From Bacillota bacterium (lineage in GTDB: Bacteria; Bacillota; Clostridia; Christensenellales; SZUA-584), in contig JAEZJG010000004.1 of assembly GCA_023415795.1 (NCBI GenBank), forward strand, positions 1 to 64,000: a stretch of 64,000 nucleotides of DNA. The letters run 5' to 3'. The position numbers and the translations under genes were made by a program. This document shows, piece after piece, positions 50,995-60,691 of the stretch (within the stretch, counting starts at the first letter, position 1; each line of letters starts with the position of its first letter). The notes beneath the pieces are model-generated. The model did not search any database, was not told the origin of the DNA, and was given only the letters and a program-made list of their open reading frames with translations.

Positions 50995-52194
50995 TCAGCA
51001 TCTCGGATACTTGCCGTACCACACCACATCGCGGTAGTTCTTGGTATCCGTGTCTCCCTCGGTGGAGAACATAATCACGCGGGACGACGCATCAAGACCG
51101 ATCTCCTTCGCGAGGTCGGGACGGTTCTTCATGATCTCGTCCACCAGGCCGGTGCCCACCGCGCCGGATTCACCGGCTACCACGCGCGGATCGCCCGCCA
51201 GCGGGTTGCCCAGTATGCGCATGCCGTCCGCCGTCAGCACATCGTCGCAGGCAAAGAAGCCGTCCGCGAAGTTGCGGATGATCTCCCACGATATCGGATT
51301 GGGCACGCCGCACGCAAGACCCGCCATGATGCTGTCCATGTCGCCGTCCACGCTGCGCGCCTTGCCATCGTTCGCCGCGCCGGAGTTAAAGTAGCACGCC
51401 GCCTGATGCGGTTCCACGATGTATATCTTGGGGCACTTATCGCCGTAATGGTTGATAAAAACGCCCGCCATTGCCGCCGCCATCGAGCCCACGCCCGCCT
51501 GCAAAAACATGTGGGTGGGCAGCACGCCGCCCAGCTGTTCAATGGCTTCCACGCCCATCGTGGCGTAGCCCTGCATCACCCATGTCGCCACCTGCGCGTC
51601 GCCTTCGCTGGCGGTGTCCAGCACCACTTCCCAGCCCTTTTCGACGGAAAGGCGGTTCACCTCGCGCACGCACCAGTCGTAGTTATCGTCCGACACGATC
51701 ACCGTACCGCCGAACCTCTCAATCGCGTCGATACGATCCTGCACCGTGCCCTTGGGCATATACACGATGGACTTCTGGTTAAACTCGTGCGCCGCCCACG
51801 CCACAGACTTGCCGTGGTTGCCGTCAGACGCTGCCGCGAAAGTCAGGTCGCCCAGCCTCTGCTTCACTTCGTCGGACTTCAGATACGTGAAGTCCACATC
51901 CGCGATGTTGACACCCAGCTTGCGGCAGATGCTGTTGGCCACGGCGTACGCGCCGCCCAGCAGCTTGAAAGCCTTGAGGTTGCCCCGCTGAGACTCATCC
52001 TTCACGCACAGGCTGCCCAGCCCTAAGGACGCGGCGAGCGCGTCCAATCGGGCCAGCGGTGTTTGATTATACTTATCGCCCATCGAGCGGTGGAAGCGGT
52101 ATACCTTCTCCACTTCCTCCTCGGAGAACAGCGCCGTTTCGTTGGTGTAGACTCTGTTCTTCATCGCATTGGGTATGTATTTGATCTGCTCCAT
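50995..52194 (-). CDS. dpaL: Diaminopropionate ammonia-lyase
   Basis: A 399-residue PLP enzyme that splits 2,3-diaminopropionate to pyruvate and two ammonia. The PLP Lys is in GNLKAFKLLGGAYA near residue 77; SDGNHGKSVAW and AGVGSMAAA (phosphate-binding) follow. It matches E. coli YgeX in length and context. ATG lies 2 bases after the stop of the upstream PLP enzyme, so translation is coupled. Confidence 0.93.
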   Translation of the reverse strand: MEQIKYIPNAMKNRVYTNETALFSEEEVEKVYRFHRSMGDKYNQTPLARLDALAASLGLGSLCVKDESQRGNLKAFKLLGGAYAVANSICRKLGVNIADVDFTYLKSDEVKQRLGDLTFAAASDGNHGKSVAWAAHEFNQKSIVYMPKGTVQDRIDAIERFGGTVIVSDDNYDWCVREVNRLSVEKGWEVVLDTASEGDAQVATWVMQGYATMGVEAIEQLGGVLPTHMFLQAGVGSMAAAMAGVFINHYGDKCPKIYIVEPHQAACYFNSGAANDGKARSVDGDMDSIMAGLACGVPNPISWEIIRNFADGFFACDDVLTADGMRILGNPLAGDPRVVAGESGAVGTGLVDEIMKNRPDLAKEIGLDASSRVIMFSTEGDTDTKNYRDVVWYGKYPRC

Positions 52195-52196
52195 AT

Positions 52197-53663
52197 TTAC
52201 GCCTCAGCCACCAGCTTGTTGAAGTTCTTGATCAGCTCATCCAGCTCTTCGGTGTGCGTCACGATGTCTGTCCAGTAGCTGTCGTCTTCCCACTGCGCCA
52301 CGATCTCGTCGTACGTTTTGCCCTGCTGCTCTACCCAGGTGTAGTACTTGAGGTTGTGCACGGCCTTGCGGTCGTAGTAGTTCAGCTCCTTGAGGTAGTC
52401 GACATTGATGCCGTCGAAGTAACGGGCGTTCACCGCATGCGCCGCGAAAGCGTCGAAAGCGCCGTGCTCCTCAGCAAGCTCTTCCAGACGGCTGCCGTAC
52501 ATCTCGACGGAGTCGGTCAGTATCGTGACCACAACGTCGTCTTCCTTCAGCTCGAAGTACTTGGCGTACTTGATGGCTGCGACAAGGTTGGCAGCGCCGG
52601 AGATGCCCACCCAGCCAAGGCGGCTGATGACGTCTTCGGAGACGCCCTTTTCACGCAGCAGCTTGAGGCCTTCCGGCTCGTTGAACATGCGGATCCACTG
52701 CATTGCGATCTCGTCGTCCACGGCCACCGCCACGTCGGTGTTCTTCACATTGTGTATCCACGGTATATGCTTGTCGCCGATGCCCTCGATGCGGTGCGCG
52801 CCAAAGCCGTTGTTGTAGATGGTGGGGCACTGCAGCGCCTCGGAAGCCACGATGCGGGTCTTGGGGTATATCTTCTTCAGGTAGTCGCCCGCCGCGATGG
52901 TTCCCGCGGAGCCGGTGCAGCTCACGTAACCGTGCATGTTGCCGCCGACAGCCTTGATAACTTCTTCAATCGCGCTGCCGGTCACTTCATGGTGCCACAG
53001 ATAGTTGCCGAACTCCTCGAACTGGTTGAATATCATCAGATCCTGTCCGGAGTTACGCAGCTCCCAGCACTTGTCGAATATCTCTTTCACGTTGCTCTCG
53101 GTGCCCGGCGTCTTGATGGTCTCGCCCGCCACCGTCTTGAGCCATTCAAAGCGCTCCTTGCTCATGCCCTCGGGCAGAATCGCGATGGAATCGCAGCCGA
53201 GCAGCGCCGAGTCGTAAGCGCCGCCGCGGCAGTAGTTGCCGGTGGACGGCCAAACGGCCTTCTGCGTGGTGGGATCGAACTGACCTGTCACCAGACGGGG
53301 AACGAGGCACGCGAACGCCGCGCCCACCTTATGTGCGCCCGTGGGGAACCACTTGCCGCTGATCGCGACGATCTTCGCCTTTACGCCGGTGATGGCTTCG
53401 GGGAACTCGATGTAGTTGACGCCGTCGTAGCCGCCGCCCTTCTCCGTCGCTTCGTTGTGCCAGTTGATGCGGAACAGGTTGAGCGGGTTCACATCCCAAA
53501 GCCCCACGTTTTTCAGCTGTGCCTTGGTGTTCTCGTCGATCAGCGCGGGGTTCTTCATCTGCGCGAACGTCGGTATCGTGATATTGCGCTCCTTGGAGCG
53601 TTTCACCGCTCTTTTCAGGCGGGCCTGATCCATCGACAGGTCGATCAATTTGTATTTGCTCAT
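52197..53663 (-). CDS. PLP-dependent enzyme of cysteine synthase/threonine synthase fold, unknown substrate
   Basis: A 488-residue fold-type II PLP enzyme. The Lys is expected in PTGAHKVGAAFACLV near residue 118; the substrate loop STGNYCRGGAYD and phosphate loop SCTGSAGTIAAGD are clear. It is longer than cysteine synthase, with a unique N-terminal 80 residues and a C-terminal domain. No E. coli counterpart in the ygeW cluster. Being tightly coupled to dpaL it probably makes, or uses, a diaminopropionate-related amino acid. Confidence 0.8.
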   Translation of the reverse strand: MSKYKLIDLSMDQARLKRAVKRSKERNITIPTFAQMKNPALIDENTKAQLKNVGLWDVNPLNLFRINWHNEATEKGGGYDGVNYIEFPEAITGVKAKIVAISGKWFPTGAHKVGAAFACLVPRLVTGQFDPTTQKAVWPSTGNYCRGGAYDSALLGCDSIAILPEGMSKERFEWLKTVAGETIKTPGTESNVKEIFDKCWELRNSGQDLMIFNQFEEFGNYLWHHEVTGSAIEEVIKAVGGNMHGYVSCTGSAGTIAAGDYLKKIYPKTRIVASEALQCPTIYNNGFGAHRIEGIGDKHIPWIHNVKNTDVAVAVDDEIAMQWIRMFNEPEGLKLLREKGVSEDVISRLGWVGISGAANLVAAIKYAKYFELKEDDVVVTILTDSVEMYGSRLEELAEEHGAFDAFAAHAVNARYFDGINVDYLKELNYYDRKAVHNLKYYTWVEQQGKTYDEIVAQWEDDSYWTDIVTHTEELDELIKNFNKLVAEA

Positions 53664-53701
53664 TGCTGTACTCCTTTATACTATAATATTTATTTTGCTG
53701 T

Positions 53702-55072
53702 TTAAACGCTGAGCAAGGGTCTGCCGCGTTTGATAAACTGTCCCCGTCCCTTTTGACCGGCAAATTCATTATGCCAGGCGACCACATCCCCTCTGGATAT
53801 GACGCAGTCGATACTGCCCTGCATTTGCATCCCCTCATACGGTGTATAATCCACGTTTTCATGCAGCCGGTCGTGCGTGATTGTGTATTGTTTACCGGGA
53901 TCAACGATCACTATGTCGGCGTCGCTGCCCGGTTTGATGACGCCCTTTTGCGGGTACATGCCGAACAGCTTCGCGGGGTTGGTGGAGCATATTTTGGCGA
54001 ATTGCACCGGGGTTATGCGCCCCTTCATCACGCCCTCCGAGAACATCAGCGGGAACCGCAGCTCCACGCCGGGCATGCCATTGGGGCACTTGGTGAAATC
54101 GCCGCCGCCTAATCTTTGCTTGAGCGTGTAGTCAAACGGGCAGTGGTCGGTCGCCACTGTGTGGATATAGCCCTTCTGAATGTCGTCCCACAGCAGCGCG
54201 TTGTTTGCCTTGTCACGCAGCGGCGGGCTTAAAACGTATTTCAACCCATCCTCCCGCTCGTAATAGGAGTCGTCCAGCAGCAGATACTGCGGGCAGGTCT
54301 CCGCGAACAGATTCTTCAGTCCGTTCTGCTTCGCGAGGTTGATGTATTGCATCCCCAAATGATTGGAGAGGTGCACGATGTAAAGCGGCGCGTCACCCGC
54401 CACAGCGGATATCTGTGCAATTCGATTGATGGCCTCGGCCTCGCACGGCTCCGGACGGCTGATGGCGTGATACTTGGGCGCGGTGTGTCCGCTTTCGGAC
54501 AGCTCCTTGCGCCGTGTGTTTACCAGAGCGTCGTTCTCCGGATGCACCGTGATGATGACGCCCAGCTCTTTCGCGCGCTTCAGCACCGCATAGATGTCCT
54601 CGTCGCTCATCTTGAAGCCGTACGTCATGTATACCTTATGGCTGGTGATGCCCTCGTCCGCCAGCGTCTCCATCTTGCTCAGCACATCCTCGTCCACATG
54701 CTGCATCACGCCATGGAAGCTGTAGTCGATGACGGCGTTGCCCGCCGCCAGTTCGTGATAACGCTTGATCTGGTGATCCAGCGCGCAGCCCGCGGGCCCA
54801 AAGCCCGGATGATCCACAATGGTGGTGGTGCCGCCGCAGGCCGCCGCAACGGTGCCGGTATAAAAATCGTCCTGCGCCACCGCGATGCCCACGTCCAGAC
54901 ACAGGTGCGTGTGGACGTCGATGCCGCCCGGCAGCACGTATTTATCCGCCGCGTCGATGATTTCGCCGCCGGTGAGTCCGTTTCCGATTTCAGAAATCAG
55001 CCCGTTCTCAATGCGCACGTCCGTATGCAGAACGCCTTCTTCCGTGACCACATATCCGTTTTTGATAATCAT
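53702..55072 (-). CDS. hydA: Dihydropyrimidinase-type cyclic amidohydrolase
   Basis: A 456-residue zinc enzyme opening a cyclic amide. Blocks: GGIDVHTHL (metal His pair), TSHKVYMTYGF (Lys expected to be carboxylated), YIVHLSN, ATDHCPF (Asp). It corresponds to E. coli hyuA/hydA. Pyrimidine, hydantoin or a purine-derived ring such as a ureido-imidazole are possible; the purine cluster favours the last. Confidence 0.9.
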   Translation of the reverse strand: MIIKNGYVVTEEGVLHTDVRIENGLISEIGNGLTGGEIIDAADKYVLPGGIDVHTHLCLDVGIAVAQDDFYTGTVAAACGGTTTIVDHPGFGPAGCALDHQIKRYHELAAGNAVIDYSFHGVMQHVDEDVLSKMETLADEGITSHKVYMTYGFKMSDEDIYAVLKRAKELGVIITVHPENDALVNTRRKELSESGHTAPKYHAISRPEPCEAEAINRIAQISAVAGDAPLYIVHLSNHLGMQYINLAKQNGLKNLFAETCPQYLLLDDSYYEREDGLKYVLSPPLRDKANNALLWDDIQKGYIHTVATDHCPFDYTLKQRLGGGDFTKCPNGMPGVELRFPLMFSEGVMKGRITPVQFAKICSTNPAKLFGMYPQKGVIKPGSDADIVIVDPGKQYTITHDRLHENVDYTPYEGMQMQGSIDCVISRGDVVAWHNEFAGQKGRGQFIKRGRPLLSV

Positions 55073-55084
55073 CGCAGCTTCACC

Positions 55085-57646
55085 TTACTTTCTGTATGCA
55101 GTACCCTCTAGCGGCAGTTTGGTGCGAAGCACCCCGTCCAGCTTGAAGTACGCGCCCGCCACCGCAGGGGCAGTGGGTATGGACGCGATCTCGCCGATGC
55201 CCTTCGCGCCGTATGCGGGGTCCGCCTTCACCGGCGCACACACGAACTTCACGTCGATCTCCGGCACGGCGTTGGCGCGGAACAGCCCCAGCTTGGCGTA
55301 TTTCGCCTGCGGCACGCAGTCAATGAGCGGATAATCCTCCGTCAGCGCGTACCCCAGGCTCATCACCACGCCGCCTTCCACCTGTCCTTCGGCGCTCTTG
55401 TGGTTGATCACCTGACCCGCGTCGTACACGGCGTATACCTTCTCCACCTTACCGCTCTCATCCAGCGCCACCGCCTGCACGCCGTACGTGTAAGCCGCGT
55501 GGCTGTACGGATGCTCCTTGTCGGTGGTGATGGGGTCGGTCACACAGGTGAACTCGCCGTAGAACTCGCGCCCTTCCAAATCGGTCAGCGTATTGCCCTC
55601 GTCCAGCGCCTGCTTCAGGTTTTCGCACGCCTTGCGCACTGCCTGCCCGGTAAACATCGTCTGGCGGGACGCCGTGGTTGTGCCCGAGTTGGGCGTGCGC
55701 TTGGTGTCCGGCACCTCAATCACCATGTGATCGGGCGTCATGTCCAGCGTATGGCAGGCGATCTGCAGCACCACGGTATCCAGACCCTGACCGATGCGCG
55801 CCGCGCCCGTGCGCACGTGCACCTTGCCGTTTTCGATGGACACGATACAGCGCCCGGTGTCCGGAACGCCCACGCCGAGACCTGTGTTCTTTATGGAACC
55901 GGCAATGCCCGCAATGGCATGCCGCTCGTAATCTTCCTTGACGGCTTCAAGGCATTCCTTATAGGCCGTTGTTTCATCCGCGATCTGACCATTGGGCAGT
56001 ATGCCGCCCGGCTCGATGGCGTTGCGGTACCGTATCTCCCACGGCGATATGCCCACCAGCGAAGCCAGCTCCGTCAGGTTGCATTCCGTCGCGAATATGC
56101 TCTGCGTCACGCCGAAACCGCGGTAAGCACCGCCCGGCGGGTTGTTGGTGTACACCGCCTTGCCCTCGATGTCCACGCACGGATACTGATAAGGGCCCGC
56201 GGCGTGGGTGCATGCCCGCTGCACCACCGGCCCGCCCAGCGACGCGTACGCGCCGGTGTCGGACAGTATGCGCGCCTTCATGCCCGTCAGCATGCCGTTC
56301 TCGTCGCAGGCGGTGGTCATCTCGATCTCCATCGCGTGGCGCTTGGGATGAACGTTGATGCTCTCCTGCCGCGTGAACTTCACCTTCACAGTGCGCCCGG
56401 TGATGTAGGATGCCAGCGCCGCGTGGTGCTGCACGCTCATGTCCTCCTTGCCGCCGAAGCCGCCGCCCACCAGCTTGCTGATGATGTGCACCTTTTCGGC
56501 AGGCAGATCGAGGATGTGCATAATCTCGCGCTGCTCGTCGAATATGTTCTGGCCGGACGTGTATATCGTCAGCCCGTCTTCTCCGTTGTTTTTGCACACC
56601 GCGCACTCAGGCTCCATGAACGCGTGCTCGGTGAACGGTGTATGGTACACATGGCTCACCACGTATTTGGAGTTCGCGAACGCCTCATCCACGTCGCCGC
56701 CGCGTTTTACGCGGTCGTGCCGCAGCACGTTGCCCGACGGATGCAGTTGGGGTGCGCCCTCCTCCAGCGCCATGCGCGGCGAGGTGAGCGGTGTCAGCGG
56801 CGTGTAGGTGATCTCCACCAGCGCCTTGGCGGCTTCGAGCGCTTCCTCCGTCTCCGACACCACCAGCACGATGGCATCGCCCACGTAGCGCGTGGTATCG
56901 CCCTTGGCAATCAGCACGTCCCAATCCTTGGCGAGGTGTCCGCACTTGTTGTGCCCCGGTATGTCCGCCGCGGTCAGCACCGCGATCACACCCGGGTATG
57001 CCTGCGCCTTGGATATGTCGATATCGTCCACGACGGCTCTGGGGTATTTGGTGCGCACCGCGCTGGCGTACACCATATCCGGCAGCTCCATGTCGTCCAC
57101 GTATTCGCCGGTGCCCAGCGTCTTTGAGTACGCGTCGATGCGGAACACGTCCTCGGCGATGCGCCCTGTCGACTTGTGCTCCGGGACCTCTTTATGCTCG
57201 CGGAGAAACTCCGCCGCCATCAGTATGGCGTCAAATATCTTGATGTAGCCGGTGCAGCGGCAGATGTTGCCCACCAGCGCCTGCGCGACTTCCTTTCTTG
57301 TGGGCGACGGATTCTTGTCCAGCAGCCCCTTGGCGCTGATCACCATGCCGGGGATGCAAAAGCCGCACTGCACCGCGCCCGCGTTGGCAAAGCAATACGC
57401 GTAAACCTGCTTCTCGTAGTCCGACAGCCCCTCCAAAGTGGTCACGCGCTTGCCGTCCAGCTTTTTCACAGACTGCGTACAGGCACGGCGGGACACGCCG
57501 TCAACCAACACAGAGCAGGTGCCGCAAGCACCCTCGCTGCATCCGTCCTTGGCAGATTTGATTCCCATGTCCTTGCGGAGGAAACTGAGCAAGTCTTTGT
57601 CGGCGTCGGTCTGAATGACCCGCCCGTTCAGCTCAAATGTGACCAC
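55085..57646 (-). CDS. xdhD: Selenium-dependent xanthine dehydrogenase XdhD (fused Fe-S/Mo)
   Basis: An 853-residue molybdenum hydroxylase fused from an N-terminal 2x[2Fe-2S] part (CSEGACGTCSVLVDG near 36; CGFCIPGM and CRCTGY) and a Mo domain from residue 160 (GGGFGGKEDMS, GGAYRGFGVTQ, RIGQGLDTV, KGIGEIASIPTAPA). No FAD subunit gene is adjacent. It differs from the three-part xdhABC at 32.9-36.6 kb, so the organism has two purine hydroxylase systems. YgfK next door is the likely redox partner. Confidence 0.92.
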   Translation of the reverse strand: MVTFELNGRVIQTDADKDLLSFLRKDMGIKSAKDGCSEGACGTCSVLVDGVSRRACTQSVKKLDGKRVTTLEGLSDYEKQVYAYCFANAGAVQCGFCIPGMVISAKGLLDKNPSPTRKEVAQALVGNICRCTGYIKIFDAILMAAEFLREHKEVPEHKSTGRIAEDVFRIDAYSKTLGTGEYVDDMELPDMVYASAVRTKYPRAVVDDIDISKAQAYPGVIAVLTAADIPGHNKCGHLAKDWDVLIAKGDTTRYVGDAIVLVVSETEEALEAAKALVEITYTPLTPLTSPRMALEEGAPQLHPSGNVLRHDRVKRGGDVDEAFANSKYVVSHVYHTPFTEHAFMEPECAVCKNNGEDGLTIYTSGQNIFDEQREIMHILDLPAEKVHIISKLVGGGFGGKEDMSVQHHAALASYITGRTVKVKFTRQESINVHPKRHAMEIEMTTACDENGMLTGMKARILSDTGAYASLGGPVVQRACTHAAGPYQYPCVDIEGKAVYTNNPPGGAYRGFGVTQSIFATECNLTELASLVGISPWEIRYRNAIEPGGILPNGQIADETTAYKECLEAVKEDYERHAIAGIAGSIKNTGLGVGVPDTGRCIVSIENGKVHVRTGAARIGQGLDTVVLQIACHTLDMTPDHMVIEVPDTKRTPNSGTTTASRQTMFTGQAVRKACENLKQALDEGNTLTDLEGREFYGEFTCVTDPITTDKEHPYSHAAYTYGVQAVALDESGKVEKVYAVYDAGQVINHKSAEGQVEGGVVMSLGYALTEDYPLIDCVPQAKYAKLGLFRANAVPEIDVKFVCAPVKADPAYGAKGIGEIASIPTAPAVAGAYFKLDGVLRTKLPLEGTAYRK

Positions 57647-57656
57647 TTTTCTCTCC

Positions 57657-60600
57657 TTACGGGATTAAATATCCGCAGTCCTCACTGATCGTTCTGATGA
57701 ACGCTTTGAAGTCTTCCGACAGCCGTGCGTCGTCCGCACCGCATCTGAATTCCGCGCCGTTCTCGTCGCGAACCAGTACATTTCCGTTTGCCTCGAACAG
57801 TAAGCCCTTGTTGGTGCTGTCACGGAAGCCTTCCTCGCTCCAGAACAGCGTGAACTTATCCTTATACGGCAGCCCCGTATACGGGCAGAAGAAGCCGCAG
57901 TTGCCGCACTCGTTGCACATGCCGTCCACGTGGACAATCTGCGGGCGTCCGTCCACCAGCACACCCACATTCGCGCGGTTGGGGCACACCTCGCAGCATA
58001 TCTCGCACACGGCGTCGCAGTTCAGACAGCGCACCGCGTCGTTGGAATCGCTCATGCTGTCCGCCAGCACAGCGCGGCAGCTCCTTATGACTTCCGGGTT
58101 TGCCGGTCGGGACACGCGCACAAAGTCGTGCGAGAGGCCCAGCTTGCCCAATATATCCTTGGTGATGCGCTTGCTGTCTGCCATGGCTTCCACGATGGTA
58201 GACGCGCCCCGGCGGCAGTCACCCGACACGTACACGCCGTCCAAATTGGTCTGGCAGCTCTGTTCGTCGATGGCGGCATAGCCGCGCTTGTTCTGGCTGA
58301 TGGCGCTGCACGTGAAGAACTCCGTATCCACACGCGCGCCCACCGCGCTGATCACCGTATCGAAGGGCAGCTGCTTGGTCTCGCCCGTCGGTTCCACGCC
58401 GCGCCGACCGTCCGCACCCTTCTCGCCCAGCTTCATGACCTCCACGGTCAGCAGGCCGTTCTCATATGCCACAGGAGCCAGCAGCTCCAGAAACTCCACG
58501 CCGTCCTCCAGCGCCAGACGTATCTCTTCCGGCTCGGCGGGCATGAACTCGCGCGTGCGCCGATAAACGATGCTCACCTTGGGGGAGCCGTTGGCGCGCA
58601 GTGCCGCACGGGCACAGTCCATCGCCACGTCGCCGCCGCCGATCACCGCCACTGCCTTGCCGAGGTCCAGCTTGCAGTTCGCTTGTTTCGATTTCTCAAG
58701 GAAGTCCAGCGCGTCGATGGTGTATTCGCCGCCGCGCTCGACAGGGCAAGCGCCTTCCTTCCACGCGCCTGTCGCTATGATAACAAAGTCGTACTCCTGC
58801 TTGAGCCGTGCCACGTCAGTGTCCGTTACGCCGAACTGGAACCGCACGCCCGTCTTCACCGCCAGCTGATAGTCAAGGTCAATCGCGGTCTGCGATACGC
58901 GGAATTCGGGGATGAGGTACTGCACCACACCCATCGGCTTCTCGCGCCGGTCGAACACCGTCACGTCCACGCCGTTGCGGCGCAGGTACACGCCTGCCGC
59001 GATGCCGCCCGGTCCCGCGCCGATCACCGCCACCCTTTTGTCCGTCCGCAGCGGTGCGGGCACGATGCCGTCTATGTATTTCTGCTGTGCGTTCTGTGAC
59101 GCCAGCCTCTTCGCCTGCCGAATCTGCAGCGGTTCGTCGTAGTCGATGCGCGTGCATTTGGTCTGGCACGCGTGGCTGCAAATCTCACCCGTCACCGCGG
59201 GCACAGCGTTGTCGATCGCGATGATCTCAAACGCCATCTCGTAGTCGCCGCGCGCCACACACTGCAAATACTCAGGTATCTGCTGCTCGATGGGGCAGCC
59301 GCCCTGCTTGCACGGCGCTTTGAAGCAATCGAACAGCGGCAGCTGGGAGTCCGTCTTGCGGGACTTCACCTCGCGCGCGTCCTTGGCAATATGCTTGTCG
59401 GTCAGCACGCTGTCAGCCAGTTCATTCAGCGCCGCCACGTCGATGCCGTTGCCCTCATAGAATGCCTTCTCGGCTTTCTCACTGAGCTGCTTGGAGCGCG
59501 CGTAGCCGCCCGGCTTCAGTATTGTGGTCGCAAACGTCACGGGTTTTATGCCCGTTTTCAATATGCGCTCCACGTTAAACGCATCCGCGCCGCCCGAGTA
59601 CGAGATGGGCAGTGCGCCGTTAAAATGGTTGCTGAGCTTGCGCGCCACGTTGATGCTGATCGGGAACAGCGACCGCCCCGACATATACATGAACTCGCCG
59701 GGCAGCTCCCCGTCCTTGATCATCACCGGGAATGTGTTGGTCACCTTCACGCCGAAGCTTAAGCCCAGTTCCTTCGCCGTATCCATCAGCCGCGCGATCA
59801 GCGCCACCGCATCGGGGAACTTCAAATCCTGCTCAAAGTGCCGCGTGTCGAAGGTGACGTAGCCGTAACCCAGCTTATCCAGCAGGTCGCGTACGAAGTC
59901 GTAGCCCAGCAGCGTGGGGTTCACCTTCACGAACGTATCCATCTTCTTCACGGTGAGGAAGTAATGCGCGATCTTCTCGATCTCTTCCGGCGGGCAGCCG
60001 TGCAATGTGGACAGCGTGATGGAGGACGACACACAAGCGGGAACCGCCTCGATATCCGCCGCCGTCACGTTCTCGAACAGATCTAGGTTATCCAGCAGCC
60101 ACGCGCGACAGGCCTTGAAAATCTCTGTGCCGGACGCATCCCGCAGGTTGTTGATATAGCTGTCAATCTTCTGCGAGGTGATGCCTTCAAAGTCGTAGCC
60201 CACGCTCATGTTGAACATGACATCCGGCTTTTCCGCAAGGCCGAATTCCTTCATCGCCACATGTACGGCGAACCAGCCCTTGACGTATTCCTCAAAAGCC
60301 TCCTGTACGGTGAGTTCGGTGGACCATTCCACGTTGTAGCCCTCGTCCTCGGCGTTGATGCACGGGCGCGCGATGCATTTGCGAAGGTCTTCGCCGTCCA
60401 TCGTCTGCACCGTTTTCAGCTCCATGAAGCGCAGCCCGCCCACGTAAGACGCCAGCAGGTTTTGTGCCAGCTGCGTATTGGGGCCAGCCGCCGGCCCTAA
60501 TGGGCTGCCCAGCTCCTGCCCCAGCACCGTGGCCATTTTGCCGGATTTATTGCGGTAGAACTTGTTTTTATGGACGCCGAACACGCTGTTTTTGCTGCGG

Positions 60601-60662
60601 TATTCCGCCATCATCCAGCGCACCAGCTGCTCAAAAGGCATCGGAGTCATGATCTCGCTCAT
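57657..60662 (-). CDS. ygfK: YgfK-type flavin/Fe-S oxidoreductase (putative selenate reductase subunit)
   Basis: A 1001-residue multi-domain protein. Residues about 40-440 are a dihydroorotate-dehydrogenase-like FMN barrel (LGPAAGPNTQLAQNLLASY). About 455-510 bind Fe-S (CSHACQTKC). About 540-860 are a GltD-type FAD/NADPH unit (IGAGPGGIAAGVYLRRNG, GGGDVAMDCARAAL). The end has two ferredoxin clusters (CLNCDAVCEICCEVCPN; CNECGNCGFFCP). The old selenate-reductase name is tentative; in purine clusters it probably passes NAD(P)H electrons to a purine ring or to XdhD. Confidence 0.93.
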   Translation of the reverse strand: MSEIMTPMPFEQLVRWMMAEYRSKNSVFGVHKNKFYRNKSGKMATVLGQELGSPLGPAAGPNTQLAQNLLASYVGGLRFMELKTVQTMDGEDLRKCIARPCINAEDEGYNVEWSTELTVQEAFEEYVKGWFAVHVAMKEFGLAEKPDVMFNMSVGYDFEGITSQKIDSYINNLRDASGTEIFKACRAWLLDNLDLFENVTAADIEAVPACVSSSITLSTLHGCPPEEIEKIAHYFLTVKKMDTFVKVNPTLLGYDFVRDLLDKLGYGYVTFDTRHFEQDLKFPDAVALIARLMDTAKELGLSFGVKVTNTFPVMIKDGELPGEFMYMSGRSLFPISINVARKLSNHFNGALPISYSGGADAFNVERILKTGIKPVTFATTILKPGGYARSKQLSEKAEKAFYEGNGIDVAALNELADSVLTDKHIAKDAREVKSRKTDSQLPLFDCFKAPCKQGGCPIEQQIPEYLQCVARGDYEMAFEIIAIDNAVPAVTGEICSHACQTKCTRIDYDEPLQIRQAKRLASQNAQQKYIDGIVPAPLRTDKRVAVIGAGPGGIAAGVYLRRNGVDVTVFDRREKPMGVVQYLIPEFRVSQTAIDLDYQLAVKTGVRFQFGVTDTDVARLKQEYDFVIIATGAWKEGACPVERGGEYTIDALDFLEKSKQANCKLDLGKAVAVIGGGDVAMDCARAALRANGSPKVSIVYRRTREFMPAEPEEIRLALEDGVEFLELLAPVAYENGLLTVEVMKLGEKGADGRRGVEPTGETKQLPFDTVISAVGARVDTEFFTCSAISQNKRGYAAIDEQSCQTNLDGVYVSGDCRRGASTIVEAMADSKRITKDILGKLGLSHDFVRVSRPANPEVIRSCRAVLADSMSDSNDAVRCLNCDAVCEICCEVCPNRANVGVLVDGRPQIVHVDGMCNECGNCGFFCPYTGLPYKDKFTLFWSEEGFRDSTNKGLLFEANGNVLVRDENGAEFRCGADDARLSEDFKAFIRTISEDCGYLIP

Positions 60663-60691
60663 TACAGGCTCCCCCTCATTGTCATGAATTG

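Noticed and set aside
55400..57127. 575-codon frame opposite xdhD
   Set aside because: Antisense shadow; xdhD on the other strand has all family motifs.
57930..59099. 389-codon frame opposite ygfK
   Set aside because: Antisense shadow, no recognisable domain.
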